9,509 bases of DNA from Lentisphaerota bacterium (GTDB lineage Bacteria; Verrucomicrobiota; Kiritimatiellia; JAAZAB01), in the NCBI GenBank assembly GCA_016199105.1, contig JACQHI010000413.1, forward strand, positions 1 to 9,509, written 5' to 3'. The position numbers and the translations under genes are program-made. Positions 1 to 5,382 of the stretch are shown here, in pieces. The stretch's first letter is position 1; each line of letters begins with the position of its first letter. Under the pieces are notes generated by a model. That model was given only the letters and a program-made list of their open reading frames with translations. It did not search any database and was not told the origin of the DNA.

Positions 1-106
1 ATCATTTACAGCAGAATCATTAAAAAGAAACCACTGGATCAACCTCGACTACCAAGCCGGAACGCTCATAACGCTGAACGAATGATTTTGTTGTTAATGA
101 TTTTGT
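1..106. repeat. Imperfect inverted repeat at left edge, with short direct repeat
   Basis: The reverse complement of 1-21 matches 81-101 at 18 of 21 positions; the arms are built from ATCATT/AATGAT words. Within the right arm AATGATTTTGT occurs twice (81-91 and 96-106), a 15-bp direct repeat. About 59 nt lie between the arms and no gene is visible there. The element may continue beyond the window edge. It looks like a dispersed intergenic repeat; no function is assigned. Confidence 0.4.
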
Positions 107-110
107 CGAT

Positions 111-178
111 AATCCCGCGATCCCGCGAAGCTCGGGACAAGAGCGTGAGACGAATCCATGGCTTGCCCGCCCAGGGCA
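111..178. repeat. Palindromic intergenic repeats (TCCCGCGAA..CGGGA type)
   Basis: AATCCCGCGA (111-120) is followed by an overlapping second copy, TCCCGCGAAGCTCGGGA (121-137), able to form a 5-bp stem TCCCG/CGGGA. A related, more perfect palindrome lies at 8833-8848 at the other end of the window. A second small hairpin follows at 164-178 (TGCCC, loop GCCCA, GGGCA). They sit downstream of the parA stop and no T-run follows either stem on either strand, so they are better called repeats than terminators. Confidence 0.4.
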
Positions 179-190
179 TGGCCGATTTTG

Positions 191-216
191 TTGGGTTGCG
201 GGCTGAGCCCGCTTTG
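191..216. repeat. TTGGGTTG palindromic repeat, copy 1
   Basis: TTGGGTTG is followed by a perfect 6-bp stem GCGGGC (198-203), loop TGA and GCCCGC (207-212), then TTTG. A second copy lies at 5213-5239 with the same flanks but a covarying stem pair (C-G replaced by T-A). This is a REP-like dispersed element in the non-coding DNA downstream of parA. Confidence 0.5.
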
Positions 217-237
217 TGCCTTTGTGCGGCCAAATGT

Positions 238-268
238 TTTCACACTTCGTGATCTTCGTGGTGTGAAA
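238..268. repeat. Hairpin containing an 18-nt family repeat (copy 1, minus strand)
   Basis: TTTCACAC (238-245) pairs perfectly with GTGTGAAA (261-268), an 8-bp stem. The loop carries TTCGTG twice (246-251 and 255-260). Read on the minus strand, 245-262 is ACCACGAAGATCACGAAG, a member of the same degenerate family as the copies at 4990, 5082, 5168 and 5340. It lies 54-84 nt downstream of the parA stop, but no U-run follows, so a terminator role is unproven. Confidence 0.45.
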
Positions 269-321
269 TCTTTTAAAAACCGTGCGATGGCTGGCACTAC
301 AGGCGGGCGGCGTTTGTCCGG

Positions 322-1221
322 TCAGTCCTGTTTGCCGGCCACTTCGGTTTCGTCCGGGGCCGGGACAGTCGAAGCACCGGCTTCGGGAATCGGGGCGGGC
401 GCGCTTTCGGGCGCCGGCGGCCCGGCGGGAGGCGGAACGGCGGGCGGAGCGGCCTGACGCTTCAGGTACTCCCGGGCCAGGGCGCGATACGCTTCGGCGC
501 CCGGCGACCGGGCGTCGTACTGGATGATCGGCTGCCCGAAACTGGGCGCCTCGCTCAACCGGATCGTCCGGGGAATGACCGTGTGAAAAACCTTGTCGCC
601 GAAATGTTTCCGGACCTCCTCCACCACCTGCGCGGCCAGGCGCGTGCGGCCGTCGAACATCGTCATGACGATCCCCTCGATCTCCAGGCCCGGATTGGCC
701 CCGCTTTCCCGCACTTTCCGGATCAGCCGCGAAATGACGCTCAGTCCTTCGAGGGCGAAATATTCGCATTGAATGGGAATGAGCAGGCCGTCCGCCGCCG
801 TCATGGCGTTCATGGTCAGAATTCCCAGCGACGGCGGACAATCCACAAAGACATACTCGTACCGATTCAACGCCAGGAGCGGAAGGAGCGCTTTTTTAAA
901 ACAATGCAGGTAGTGCTCGGCGCGGGCCACATCCACTTCCGCCCCGGCCAGGTCGAGTTCGGAGGGAATCAGATCCAGGTGCTTCACCTTCGTCCGCACG
1001 ATCTTGCTTTCCAGGCGGTCCTCGCCCAGCAGGGCGCCATACACGCTCTTGCCCGGCCCGGTTTCCACGCCGAGCCCGCTGGTGGTGTTGGTCTGGGGAT
1101 CGAGATCGATCAGCAGCAGTTTGCGGCCGCGTTCGGCCAGGCAGGCCGCCAGGTTGATGGCCGTGGTGGTCTTGCCCACACCGCCCTTTTGATTGGCAAA
1201 CGCTATGACGCGCGTCCCCAT
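322..1221 (-). CDS. parA: ParA/Soj-type chromosome-partitioning ATPase
   Basis: A 299-residue ParA/MinD-superfamily ATPase. It has a deviant Walker A motif KGGVGKTT at residues 12-19 with the signature lysine, the LIDLDPQ segment at 37-43, and a Walker B segment FVDCPPSLG at 125-133. Family members bind ATP, dimerise on DNA and move ParB-parS complexes during chromosome or plasmid segregation. The core ends near residue 255; the last 45 or so residues are a low-complexity proline/alanine-rich tail ending in an acidic stretch, probably disordered. The ATG overlaps the leuD stop by one base (TGATG), and an AAGGA-like ribosome site lies inside the leuD end, so translation is probably coupled. 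No parB follows in the 321 bases downstream. The family is secure; the exact cargo is not, since ParA-like ATPases also position other structures. Confidence 0.93.
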   Translation of the reverse strand: MGTRVIAFANQKGGVGKTTTAINLAACLAERGRKLLLIDLDPQTNTTSGLGVETGPGKSVYGALLGEDRLESKIVRTKVKHLDLIPSELDLAGAEVDVARAEHYLHCFKKALLPLLALNRYEYVFVDCPPSLGILTMNAMTAADGLLIPIQCEYFALEGLSVISRLIRKVRESGANPGLEIEGIVMTMFDGRTRLAAQVVEEVRKHFGDKVFHTVIPRTIRLSEAPSFGQPIIQYDARSPGAEAYRALAREYLKRQAAPPAVPPPAGPPAPESAPAPIPEAGASTVPAPDETEVAGKQD

Positions 1222-1784
1222 CAGGGAGTCCTTGCGGCGATCATGCCGGTCTTCCGCGCATACGCAAACAGACCGCCGGCTTCCACCACCGGCCGGGCCG
1301 CCCCCAGCGGCTTCAGGGGAAATGCGCGGCCGGATTTCACGTGCCGGATCAGCTCGGCCTGAAGATCGAGTTCCGCTTCATCGCCCGTCGCCCACACGTC
1401 CGTCAGCCGCTCGCCGCACTCCAGAGGATACAGTTCCCCGGTCGCAATGGCGTTGCGGAAGAAAATGCGCGCATACGACAGGGCAACGACCGCCTCGATG
1501 CCCGCCGCCCCCAACGCGATGGGCGCGTGCTCGCGGGAGGAGCCGCAACCGAAATTCCGGCCCGCGATCACCAGCCGGAACGGGGACTCCATCCCACCCT
1601 TCGGGACGAACGGCGGATACTCCGCCGGCAGGCCGCTCAGGGCATACGAGCCCAGTTTCTTGTATTCCTCGGGGATGGTCGGCACCAGGTTCAGGTATTG
1701 CGCCGGTATGATCTGATCGGTGTCGATATCGTCGCCCACCACATACACGGGCCCGCGGATCGTCACCGGTTTCGTTGCGGTCAT
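1221..1784 (-). CDS. leuD: 3-Isopropylmalate dehydratase small subunit
   Basis: A 187-residue small (swivel-domain) subunit of isopropylmalate isomerase, which with LeuC interconverts 2- and 3-isopropylmalate in leucine biosynthesis in the cytoplasm. Diagnostic segments are DIDTDQIIPA (residues 19-28) and GRNFGCGSSREHAP (75-88), followed by SYARIFFRNAIATGE (103-117). The loop YLNLVPTIPEEYKKLGSYAL (30-49) resembles the plant-chloroplast/bacterial isomerase type more than archaeal homoaconitase small subunits, though substrate choice cannot be proven by eye. The start is the ATG at 1784; AAAGG lies about 9 nt upstream. It is normally adjacent to leuC but here stands about 410 bp from it, separated by repeat DNA and a mini-gene. 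Its stop overlaps parA. Confidence 0.95.
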   Translation of the reverse strand: MTATKPVTIRGPVYVVGDDIDTDQIIPAQYLNLVPTIPEEYKKLGSYALSGLPAEYPPFVPKGGMESPFRLVIAGRNFGCGSSREHAPIALGAAGIEAVVALSYARIFFRNAIATGELYPLECGERLTDVWATGDEAELDLQAELIRHVKSGRAFPLKPLGAARPVVEAGGLFAYARKTGMIAARTP

Positions 1785-1825
1785 TATAGCGCACCTTTCC
1801 TATGGACAAAAAGCCATCGAATGCC

Positions 1826-1871
1826 GAACGTCCAACGTCGAACATCGAACGCGGAACGTCGAACATTAAAC
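1826..1871. repeat. GAACGTC-type repeat array, left arm of nested inverted repeats
   Basis: Two 18-nt arms lie here. GAACGTCCAACGTCGAAC (1826-1843) is the exact reverse complement of 2136-2153. GAACGTCGAACATTAAAC (1854-1871) is the reverse complement of 2068-2085 with one mismatch. The array repeats GAAC/GTC words at a spacing of roughly 8-10 nt. It begins about 40 bp upstream of leuD and stops two bases from the end of the mini four-helix-bundle gene, so that gene is enclosed by the two inverted pairs. Confidence 0.7.
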
Positions 1872-1872
1872 C

Positions 1873-2037
1873 TCATAGAGTCCGTCCTCGCGTTGAACGT
1901 CCTTGCGCGCGAGCCGTCCGAATGCTGGCGACGAAAATGCGGGTCAATTCGTCCGTTTCCTTTTTCTCCACAAAGCGGATGATCTCCGCGGCATACTCCA
2001 GCAACCGCTCCTCCAGGTCCCACTTGTCCTCGGTCAT
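1873..2037 (-). CDS. Miniaturised four-helix-bundle (S23/IVS-type) protein, internal helices missing
   Basis: A 54-residue ORF from the ATG at 2037, with a ribosome site GAGG eight bases upstream. Residues 4-25 (DKWDLEERLLEYAAEIIRFVEK) match the first helix of the four-helix-bundle family related to 23S rRNA intervening-sequence proteins and to Avd of diversity-generating retroelements. Residues 27-44 (ETDELTRIFVASIRTARA) match the last helix. The usual middle, containing the TRAGNHVAGQLLRSGTS-type segment, is absent. Full-length members are about 115-130 residues, so roughly 70 are missing, and the join keeps the reading frame. It is read in the same direction as leuC and leuD and is bounded by nested inverted repeats. 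It may be a fossil of a mobile cassette, or a two-helix hairpin that could dimerise. The homology is recognised from memory of the family pattern; function is unknown. Confidence 0.6.
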   Translation of the reverse strand: MTEDKWDLEERLLEYAAEIIRFVEKKETDELTRIFVASIRTARAQGRSTRGRTL

Positions 2038-2061
2038 ATCTTGCCTCACTTAATGCCGAAT

Positions 2062-2171
2062 TTCGAAGTTTAACGTTCGACGTTCACGTTCTTCATCTTG
2101 TTCGCCATTCGTCGTCCTCTTTCACCCTATTCGAAGTTCGACGTTGGACGTTCAACGTTCGACGTTCACGT
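2062..2171. repeat. GAACGTC-type repeat array, right arm with direct duplication
   Basis: AACGTTCGACGTTCACGT occurs exactly twice (2072-2089 and 2154-2171), 82 nt apart; TTCGAAGTT also occurs twice (2062-2070 and 2130-2138). Together with the inverted arms at 2068-2085 and 2136-2153 (partners at 1854-1871 and 1826-1843) this is a partially duplicated, inverted copy of the left array. It fills the gap between the leuC stop and the start of the mini four-helix-bundle gene. Confidence 0.7.
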
Positions 2172-2189
2172 CCTCTTCTGCTTGTCCAT
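2070..2189 (-). other. Two tiny ORFs with ribosome sites preceding the repeat units
   Basis: On the minus strand an ATG at 2189 preceded by a GAGAAGAGAG stretch opens the 7-codon ORF MDKQKRT (stop 2166-2168). An ATG at 2108 preceded by GAGG opens the 12-codon ORF MANKMKNVNVER (stop 2070-2072). Both stops fall inside the duplicated GTGAACGTCGAACGTT repeat. With the start at 2037 this gives three ribosome-site/ATG modules spaced about 70-80 nt. They are probably duplicated leader fragments of an ancestral gene cassette rather than functional peptides. Confidence 0.3.
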
Positions 2190-2197
2190 CTCTCTTC

Positions 2198-3496
2198 TCA
2201 CAAAAACTCGCGGGGATCCGTGATGTGCCCCGTCACCGCCGACGCCGCCGCGGTCAAGGGCGACGCCAGATAGATCGGCGCGTCCTTGGAACCCATGCGG
2301 CCGATGAAATTCCGGTTCGTCGTGCTCACCACCACCTCGCGCGCCTGCGTGCGGCCAAACGTGTCCACGGGCCCGCCCAGACAGGCCGCGCAGGAGGGCG
2401 GGGCAATATCCAGGCAACCCGCCGCCTGGAAGATTTCCACGAGCGACTGGCCGCCCGACCGGGGCGTCGCCAGCGCGTCCGCAATCTCCTGCGTGGCGGG
2501 CACCAGGAAGGTATCCACCTTGACCTTGCGCCTTTTCAGGATGGTCGCGGCGGCGACGAAATCCGTCAGCTTTCCGCCCGTGCAGGAGCCGATATAAACT
2601 CGATCGATCTTGACGTTCGTCCGCTCGCGCGCGAGGGCGAACTTGGCGGGCGAATGCGGCTCGGCCACGCACGGTTCCAGCCGGGAGACGTCAGTGGTGT
2701 ATTCCCGGGCCACCGTGGCGCCCGGATCGCCGAAGACCGGCTCGAACGCCTTGTGCGTGCGTTTGCGGACATAGTCGAGCACCGTGTCGTCCGGCGCCAT
2801 GATCCCGTTCTTCGCGCCCGCCTCCACCGCCATGTTGCAGAGCGTCATGCGCTCATCGAGGGACAAGGCGGACACCGCGTCCCCGTTGAATTCCATCGCG
2901 CAATAGTTGGCGCCTTCCACGCCGATATCCCCGATGATTTTCAGGATCATGTCCTTGGCCATGATGTAATCCGGCTTCACCCCCCGCAGGGTGAAGCGCA
3001 GGGTCTCCGGCACCTTGACCAGCAGTTTGCCCGTGCCCAGGATGAACCCCGCATCCGTGTTGCCGATGCCGGAGGCGAATGCGCCGAACGCGCCATGCGT
3101 GCAGGTATGCGAATCCGTGCCGAAGATCACCTCGCCCGGCCGCACGTGCCCCGCCTGGGGCAGCGCCACGTGGCACACCCCCTGGTAGCGCCGCGTGCCG
3201 GGATCGTAAAAATACGGCAGCCGCTGCTCCTTCGCGAAGGCGCGGAGGATATCCACGTTGCGGTGGGCTTTATCGTCCTTCGTGAAAATATAGTGATCCG
3301 GCAGAAGCACGACCTTCTCGCGATCCCACACCCGCGCGTCCTTTCCAAATTCGCGCTGAAAGATGCCGATGGTGCCCGGCCCGCAGATATCATGGCTCAA
3401 CAGAATATCCACGGCGATCCAGACATTGTCGCCCGGCTTCACCGCGCTTTGCCCGGCCGCGCGCGCCAGGATTTTTTCCGTGAGGGTCATGCCCAT
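2198..3496 (-). CDS. leuC: 3-Isopropylmalate dehydratase large subunit
   Basis: A 432-residue aconitase-superfamily large subunit that carries the [4Fe-4S] cluster and, with LeuD, isomerises isopropylmalate in leucine synthesis. The three cluster cysteines are recognisable: Cys305 in GSCTGG and Cys369/Cys372 in PSCAACLGG. Other family landmarks are FGTDSHTCTHGAFGAFASGIG (125-145) and TTNRNFIGRMG (392-402). The length of about 430 fits the shorter LeuC/homoaconitase-like class rather than the roughly 470-residue proteobacterial one, so homoaconitase activity cannot be excluded. Leucine biosynthesis is preferred because of the LeuD partner. The ATG at 3496 has an AAGGGG site 5-8 nt upstream; a second in-frame ATG at 3490 is possible. 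The fucosidase stop lies only 16 nt upstream. Confidence 0.94.
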   Translation of the reverse strand: MGMTLTEKILARAAGQSAVKPGDNVWIAVDILLSHDICGPGTIGIFQREFGKDARVWDREKVVLLPDHYIFTKDDKAHRNVDILRAFAKEQRLPYFYDPGTRRYQGVCHVALPQAGHVRPGEVIFGTDSHTCTHGAFGAFASGIGNTDAGFILGTGKLLVKVPETLRFTLRGVKPDYIMAKDMILKIIGDIGVEGANYCAMEFNGDAVSALSLDERMTLCNMAVEAGAKNGIMAPDDTVLDYVRKRTHKAFEPVFGDPGATVAREYTTDVSRLEPCVAEPHSPAKFALARERTNVKIDRVYIGSCTGGKLTDFVAAATILKRRKVKVDTFLVPATQEIADALATPRSGGQSLVEIFQAAGCLDIAPPSCAACLGGPVDTFGRTQAREVVVSTTNRNFIGRMGSKDAPIYLASPLTAAASAVTGHITDPREFL

Positions 3497-3512
3497 GTCC
3501 GGCCCCTTGCCC

Positions 3513-4847
3513 TTATTTCAAAAACAGTTCGATCACTGGAACGGTCACCGGCGGTTTCGTGACCGGCAGGCTCAAGGTGAGCGGTTGGCCCGCGTCCTTT
3601 CCTTCCAGGGCCGCCTGCCAGTCGTGCCGCTTGTGGAATTTGACTTCCGACGCGTCGTGCAGGAACTGCGCGTATTCCACCCGGCCGGCAAACCCGTCCA
3701 GATGCAGTTCGACAAACGGCCACGCAAAGACATGCACGTAAAGCCTCTTCTTTTCCGGATTGTACGTCAGCCGGCAGTCCTGCGGCGCCTTGAAACCGGC
3801 CGGCGCCTGCGTGCACCCGTAAATCGAACGGCTGTGCCGTTTCATCCATTCACCCATGCCCGCCAACCGGCTCAGGGCGCGTTCGTCGAACTCGCCGCGG
3901 CCCGTCGGCCCCACGTTCAACAGAAGATTACCGCCCTTGGCCACCGAGTCGACCAGCATGAGCAGAAGCAGCTCCACGCTCTTCCACGTCGCTTCGTCCC
4001 GGTGATAACCCCAGGAGCCGGAAAAGGTCTGGCAGGCCTCCCACACCACGCGCCGCCCCTTGACCTTCACCCAGCCGCGCACCTGGAACTGCTCCGGCGT
4101 CTTGAAATCCCAGCCCTCGTCCAGGTCCAACCGGTCATCCACCAGGATATGGGGCTGGAGCCCCCGGACCATCTTCAGCAACTTCTCGCTCTGCCAGTCG
4201 GTATGCCCCTTGCCCACCCAGCTCTTGGCGCGCCCGCCCTTCCCCGACGGATAACTGAAGTCCAGCCAGAGCACGTCGATCTTCCCATACTCGGACAGCA
4301 GCTCGCGCACCTGCCCGTGCAAATAGTCGGCATACCGGCTGATCCGGCGGGGCCGGTTCAACTTCTCGCGGTCCGCATGACCCCGCATCGAATGCATGTC
4401 GTCGATCGGGAACTCGGGGTGATGCCAGTCGATGAGCGAATGATAAAATCCGGCTTTCAGCCCTTTCCCCCGAAACGCGTCCACCATGGGCCGGATCAGG
4501 TCGCGCCCGGCCGGCGTGTTGACCGATTTGTAATCGGTCAGCTTCGAATCCCACAGGCAGAACCCGTCGTGGTGCTTCGTCGTGATGACGAAATACTTCA
4601 TGCCGGCGCCGGCCGCCGCCGCCGCCCAGAGTTCGGGATTGTACAGATCCGGATCGAAATGCCGGAAATACTTGTCATAGTCGGCGTCGGGAATCTGCTC
4701 GTACTGTTTCACCCATTCGTGGCGGGCGGGCAACGCGTAGATGCCCCAGTGGATGAACATGCCGAAGCGATCGTTCATGAACCAGGAGGAATCCCCCTGG
4801 GTGGGGCGGATGTCGGAGGAAACGGCGGAACGCGCGGTCTTGGCCAT
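3513..4847 (-). CDS. Alpha-L-fucosidase, GH29 family
   Basis: A 444-residue GH29 retaining alpha-L-fucosidase. The catalytic (beta/alpha)8 barrel begins near residue 22 with WFMNDRFGMFIHWGIYA. TTKHHDGFCLWDS (89-101) is the conserved substrate-binding segment. IDVLWLDFSYP (190-200) contains the presumed nucleophile Asp196. NLLLNVGPTGRGEFDERAL marks the end of the barrel, and the C-terminal part is a beta-rich accessory domain. No signal peptide is seen, so the enzyme is probably cytoplasmic and acts on imported fucosylated oligosaccharides. The acid/base residue is poorly conserved in GH29 and I do not assign it. An AAAGGA ribosome site lies 7 nt before the ATG. It heads the minus-strand gene train and is spaced 16 nt from leuC, an odd metabolic pairing. 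Confidence 0.92.
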   Translation of the reverse strand: MAKTARSAVSSDIRPTQGDSSWFMNDRFGMFIHWGIYALPARHEWVKQYEQIPDADYDKYFRHFDPDLYNPELWAAAAAGAGMKYFVITTKHHDGFCLWDSKLTDYKSVNTPAGRDLIRPMVDAFRGKGLKAGFYHSLIDWHHPEFPIDDMHSMRGHADREKLNRPRRISRYADYLHGQVRELLSEYGKIDVLWLDFSYPSGKGGRAKSWVGKGHTDWQSEKLLKMVRGLQPHILVDDRLDLDEGWDFKTPEQFQVRGWVKVKGRRVVWEACQTFSGSWGYHRDEATWKSVELLLLMLVDSVAKGGNLLLNVGPTGRGEFDERALSRLAGMGEWMKRHSRSIYGCTQAPAGFKAPQDCRLTYNPEKKRLYVHVFAWPFVELHLDGFAGRVEYAQFLHDASEVKFHKRHDWQAALEGKDAGQPLTLSLPVTKPPVTVPVIELFLK

Positions 4848-4897
4848 AAAACCATCCTTTCAAAAAACGCTTTTGTTTTTCCACGAAACGAGCGACA

Positions 4898-4926
4898 ATG
4901 ATTCAGTGGACGCTCCTGAAAGTCAA
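4898..4926 (-). promoter_or_regulatory. Candidate sigma70-type promoter for the fucosidase-leuC unit
   Basis: On the minus strand TTGACT (4926-4921) and AATCAT (4903-4898) are separated by 17 bp, about 50 nt upstream of the fucosidase ATG. The -35 hexamer is one base from consensus, while the -10 hexamer matches only four of six. It is the best pair I found by eye and remains a weak prediction. Confidence 0.28.
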
Positions 4927-4989
4927 GGCTTTAGAAGTCATTGATGATACGGATAATTAAGCCGGAGCATGAGCACCCGTTCATGGTGA

Positions 4990-5045
4990 ACCACGGAACA
5001 CACGAAATGGATGAGGATAAGATTCGCGTGGATTAGACCTTATCC
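4990..5045. repeat. 18-nt family repeat (copy 2) plus short hairpin
   Basis: ACCACGGAACACACGAAA at 4990-5007 on the plus strand belongs to the family with consensus ACYACGRAAYACRCGAAA. Its reverse-complement partner at 5340-5356 matches 16 of 17 positions. Immediately after it GGATAAG (5015-5021) pairs with CTTATCC (5039-5045). GGATAAGATT is also echoed in reverse at 5189-5199. Confidence 0.5.
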
Positions 5046-5080
5046 ATCAGGAACCGCTATATAAAACAAGAAGATTTTTT

Positions 5081-5186
5081 AACTACGAAATACGCGAAAC
5101 TCGCGAAAGGGGACAGAGATCAGGTTGTTTAGAAATTAAATCCAACTTTCACTCCTGTTTTTGCGCTTTTCGCGTGTTTCGTAGTT
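5081..5186. repeat. Long inverted repeat of the 18-nt family (copies 3 and 4)
   Basis: AACTACGAAATACGCGAAA (5081-5099) and the reverse complement of 5168-5186 agree at 18 of 19 positions, with a 68-nt spacer. Each arm extends into a 9-nt periodic pattern (ACTACGAAA, TACGCGAAA, CTCGCGAAA at 5082-5108). The spacer contains no recognisable gene. This sits in the middle of the roughly 535-bp divergent intergenic region between the fucosidase and the lipoprotein gene, where I see no protein or RNA gene. Confidence 0.6.
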
Positions 5187-5212
5187 TCAATCTTTATCCG
5201 TGGTTGAGTTCA

Positions 5213-5239
5213 TTGGGTTGTGGGCGGTGCCCACTTTTG
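5213..5239. repeat. TTGGGTTG palindromic repeat, copy 2
   Basis: TTGGGTTG followed by the stem GTGGGC (5220-5225), loop GGT and GCCCAC (5229-5234), then TTTTG. It differs from copy 1 (191-216) by a paired C-to-T and G-to-A change that keeps the stem intact. It lies about 145 bp upstream of the lipoprotein start. Confidence 0.5.
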
Positions 5240-5271
5240 CGAAGATTAGCGGGCACGTCCGGATTTTTTCC

Positions 5272-5300
5272 CGCGAATGACGCGAACAAGCGCGAATAAA
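5272..5300. repeat. Three tandem CGCGAA units, roughly 10-nt period
   Basis: CGCGAATGA (5272-5280), CGCGAACAAG (5281-5290) and CGCGAATAAA (5291-5300) follow each other without gaps. The spacing is close to one helical turn. This could be a degenerate intergenic repeat or, less likely, a set of binding sites upstream of the plus-strand operon. Confidence 0.4.
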
Positions 5301-5339
5301 CAACCTGAAAAAATACCATGAAAAATTTGCTCGCTGAAC

Positions 5340-5357
5340 TTTCGTGTATTCCGTGGC
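5340..5357 (-). repeat. 18-nt family repeat (copy 5)
   Basis: Read on the minus strand the site is GCCACGGAATACACGAAA, one more member of the ACYACGRAAYACRCGAAA family. It is the near-exact inverted partner of 4991-5007 and ends 25 bp before the lipoprotein start codon, so it may lie in the 5' leader of that transcript. Confidence 0.45.
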
Positions 5358-5370
5358 CAACAATTTCACT

Positions 5371-5378
5371 GGAAGGAG
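5371..5378 (+). promoter_or_regulatory. Ribosome binding site deciding the lipoprotein start
   Basis: GGAAGGAG ends 4 nt before the ATG at 5383. It supports that ATG over an in-frame GTG at 5344, whose extra 13 residues would spoil the signal peptide and which overlaps the intergenic repeat. Confidence 0.6.
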
Positions 5379-5382
5379 CGCC

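Noticed and set aside
238..268. Rho-independent terminator for the parA operon
   Set aside because: The stem is good, but no U-run follows it in the minus-strand transcript.
20..841. 273-residue minus-strand ORF overlapping parA
   Set aside because: It is out of frame with ParA, Arg/Gly/Pro-rich and runs into repeat DNA; nothing in it resembles a known protein.
1784..2023. 79-residue minus-strand ORF ending in a FNVRRSAFDVRRW stretch
   Set aside because: It is out of frame with the four-helix-bundle ORF, and its second half is just a translation of the GAACGTC repeat array.
1826..2171. Possible CRISPR array
   Set aside because: The repeats are inverted as well as direct, irregularly spaced, and enclose a gene rather than uniform spacers.
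2144..3562. 472-residue plus-strand ORF
   Set aside because: It is antisense to leuC, has the His/Arg-rich composition of a shadow frame in GC-rich DNA, and shows no family motif; leuC on the minus strand is unambiguous.
3363..4901. 512-residue plus-strand ORF
   Set aside because: It is antisense to the fucosidase and leuC start; GH29 motifs on the minus strand explain the open frame.
5344..5382. Upstream GTG start for the lipoprotein
   Set aside because: It lies within the repeat at 5340-5357, has no ribosome site, and would put a polar extension before the signal peptide.
4848..5382. Hidden small RNA or tRNA in the divergent region
   Set aside because: No cloverleaf or recognisable RNA family was seen; the structure present is explained by dispersed inverted repeats.
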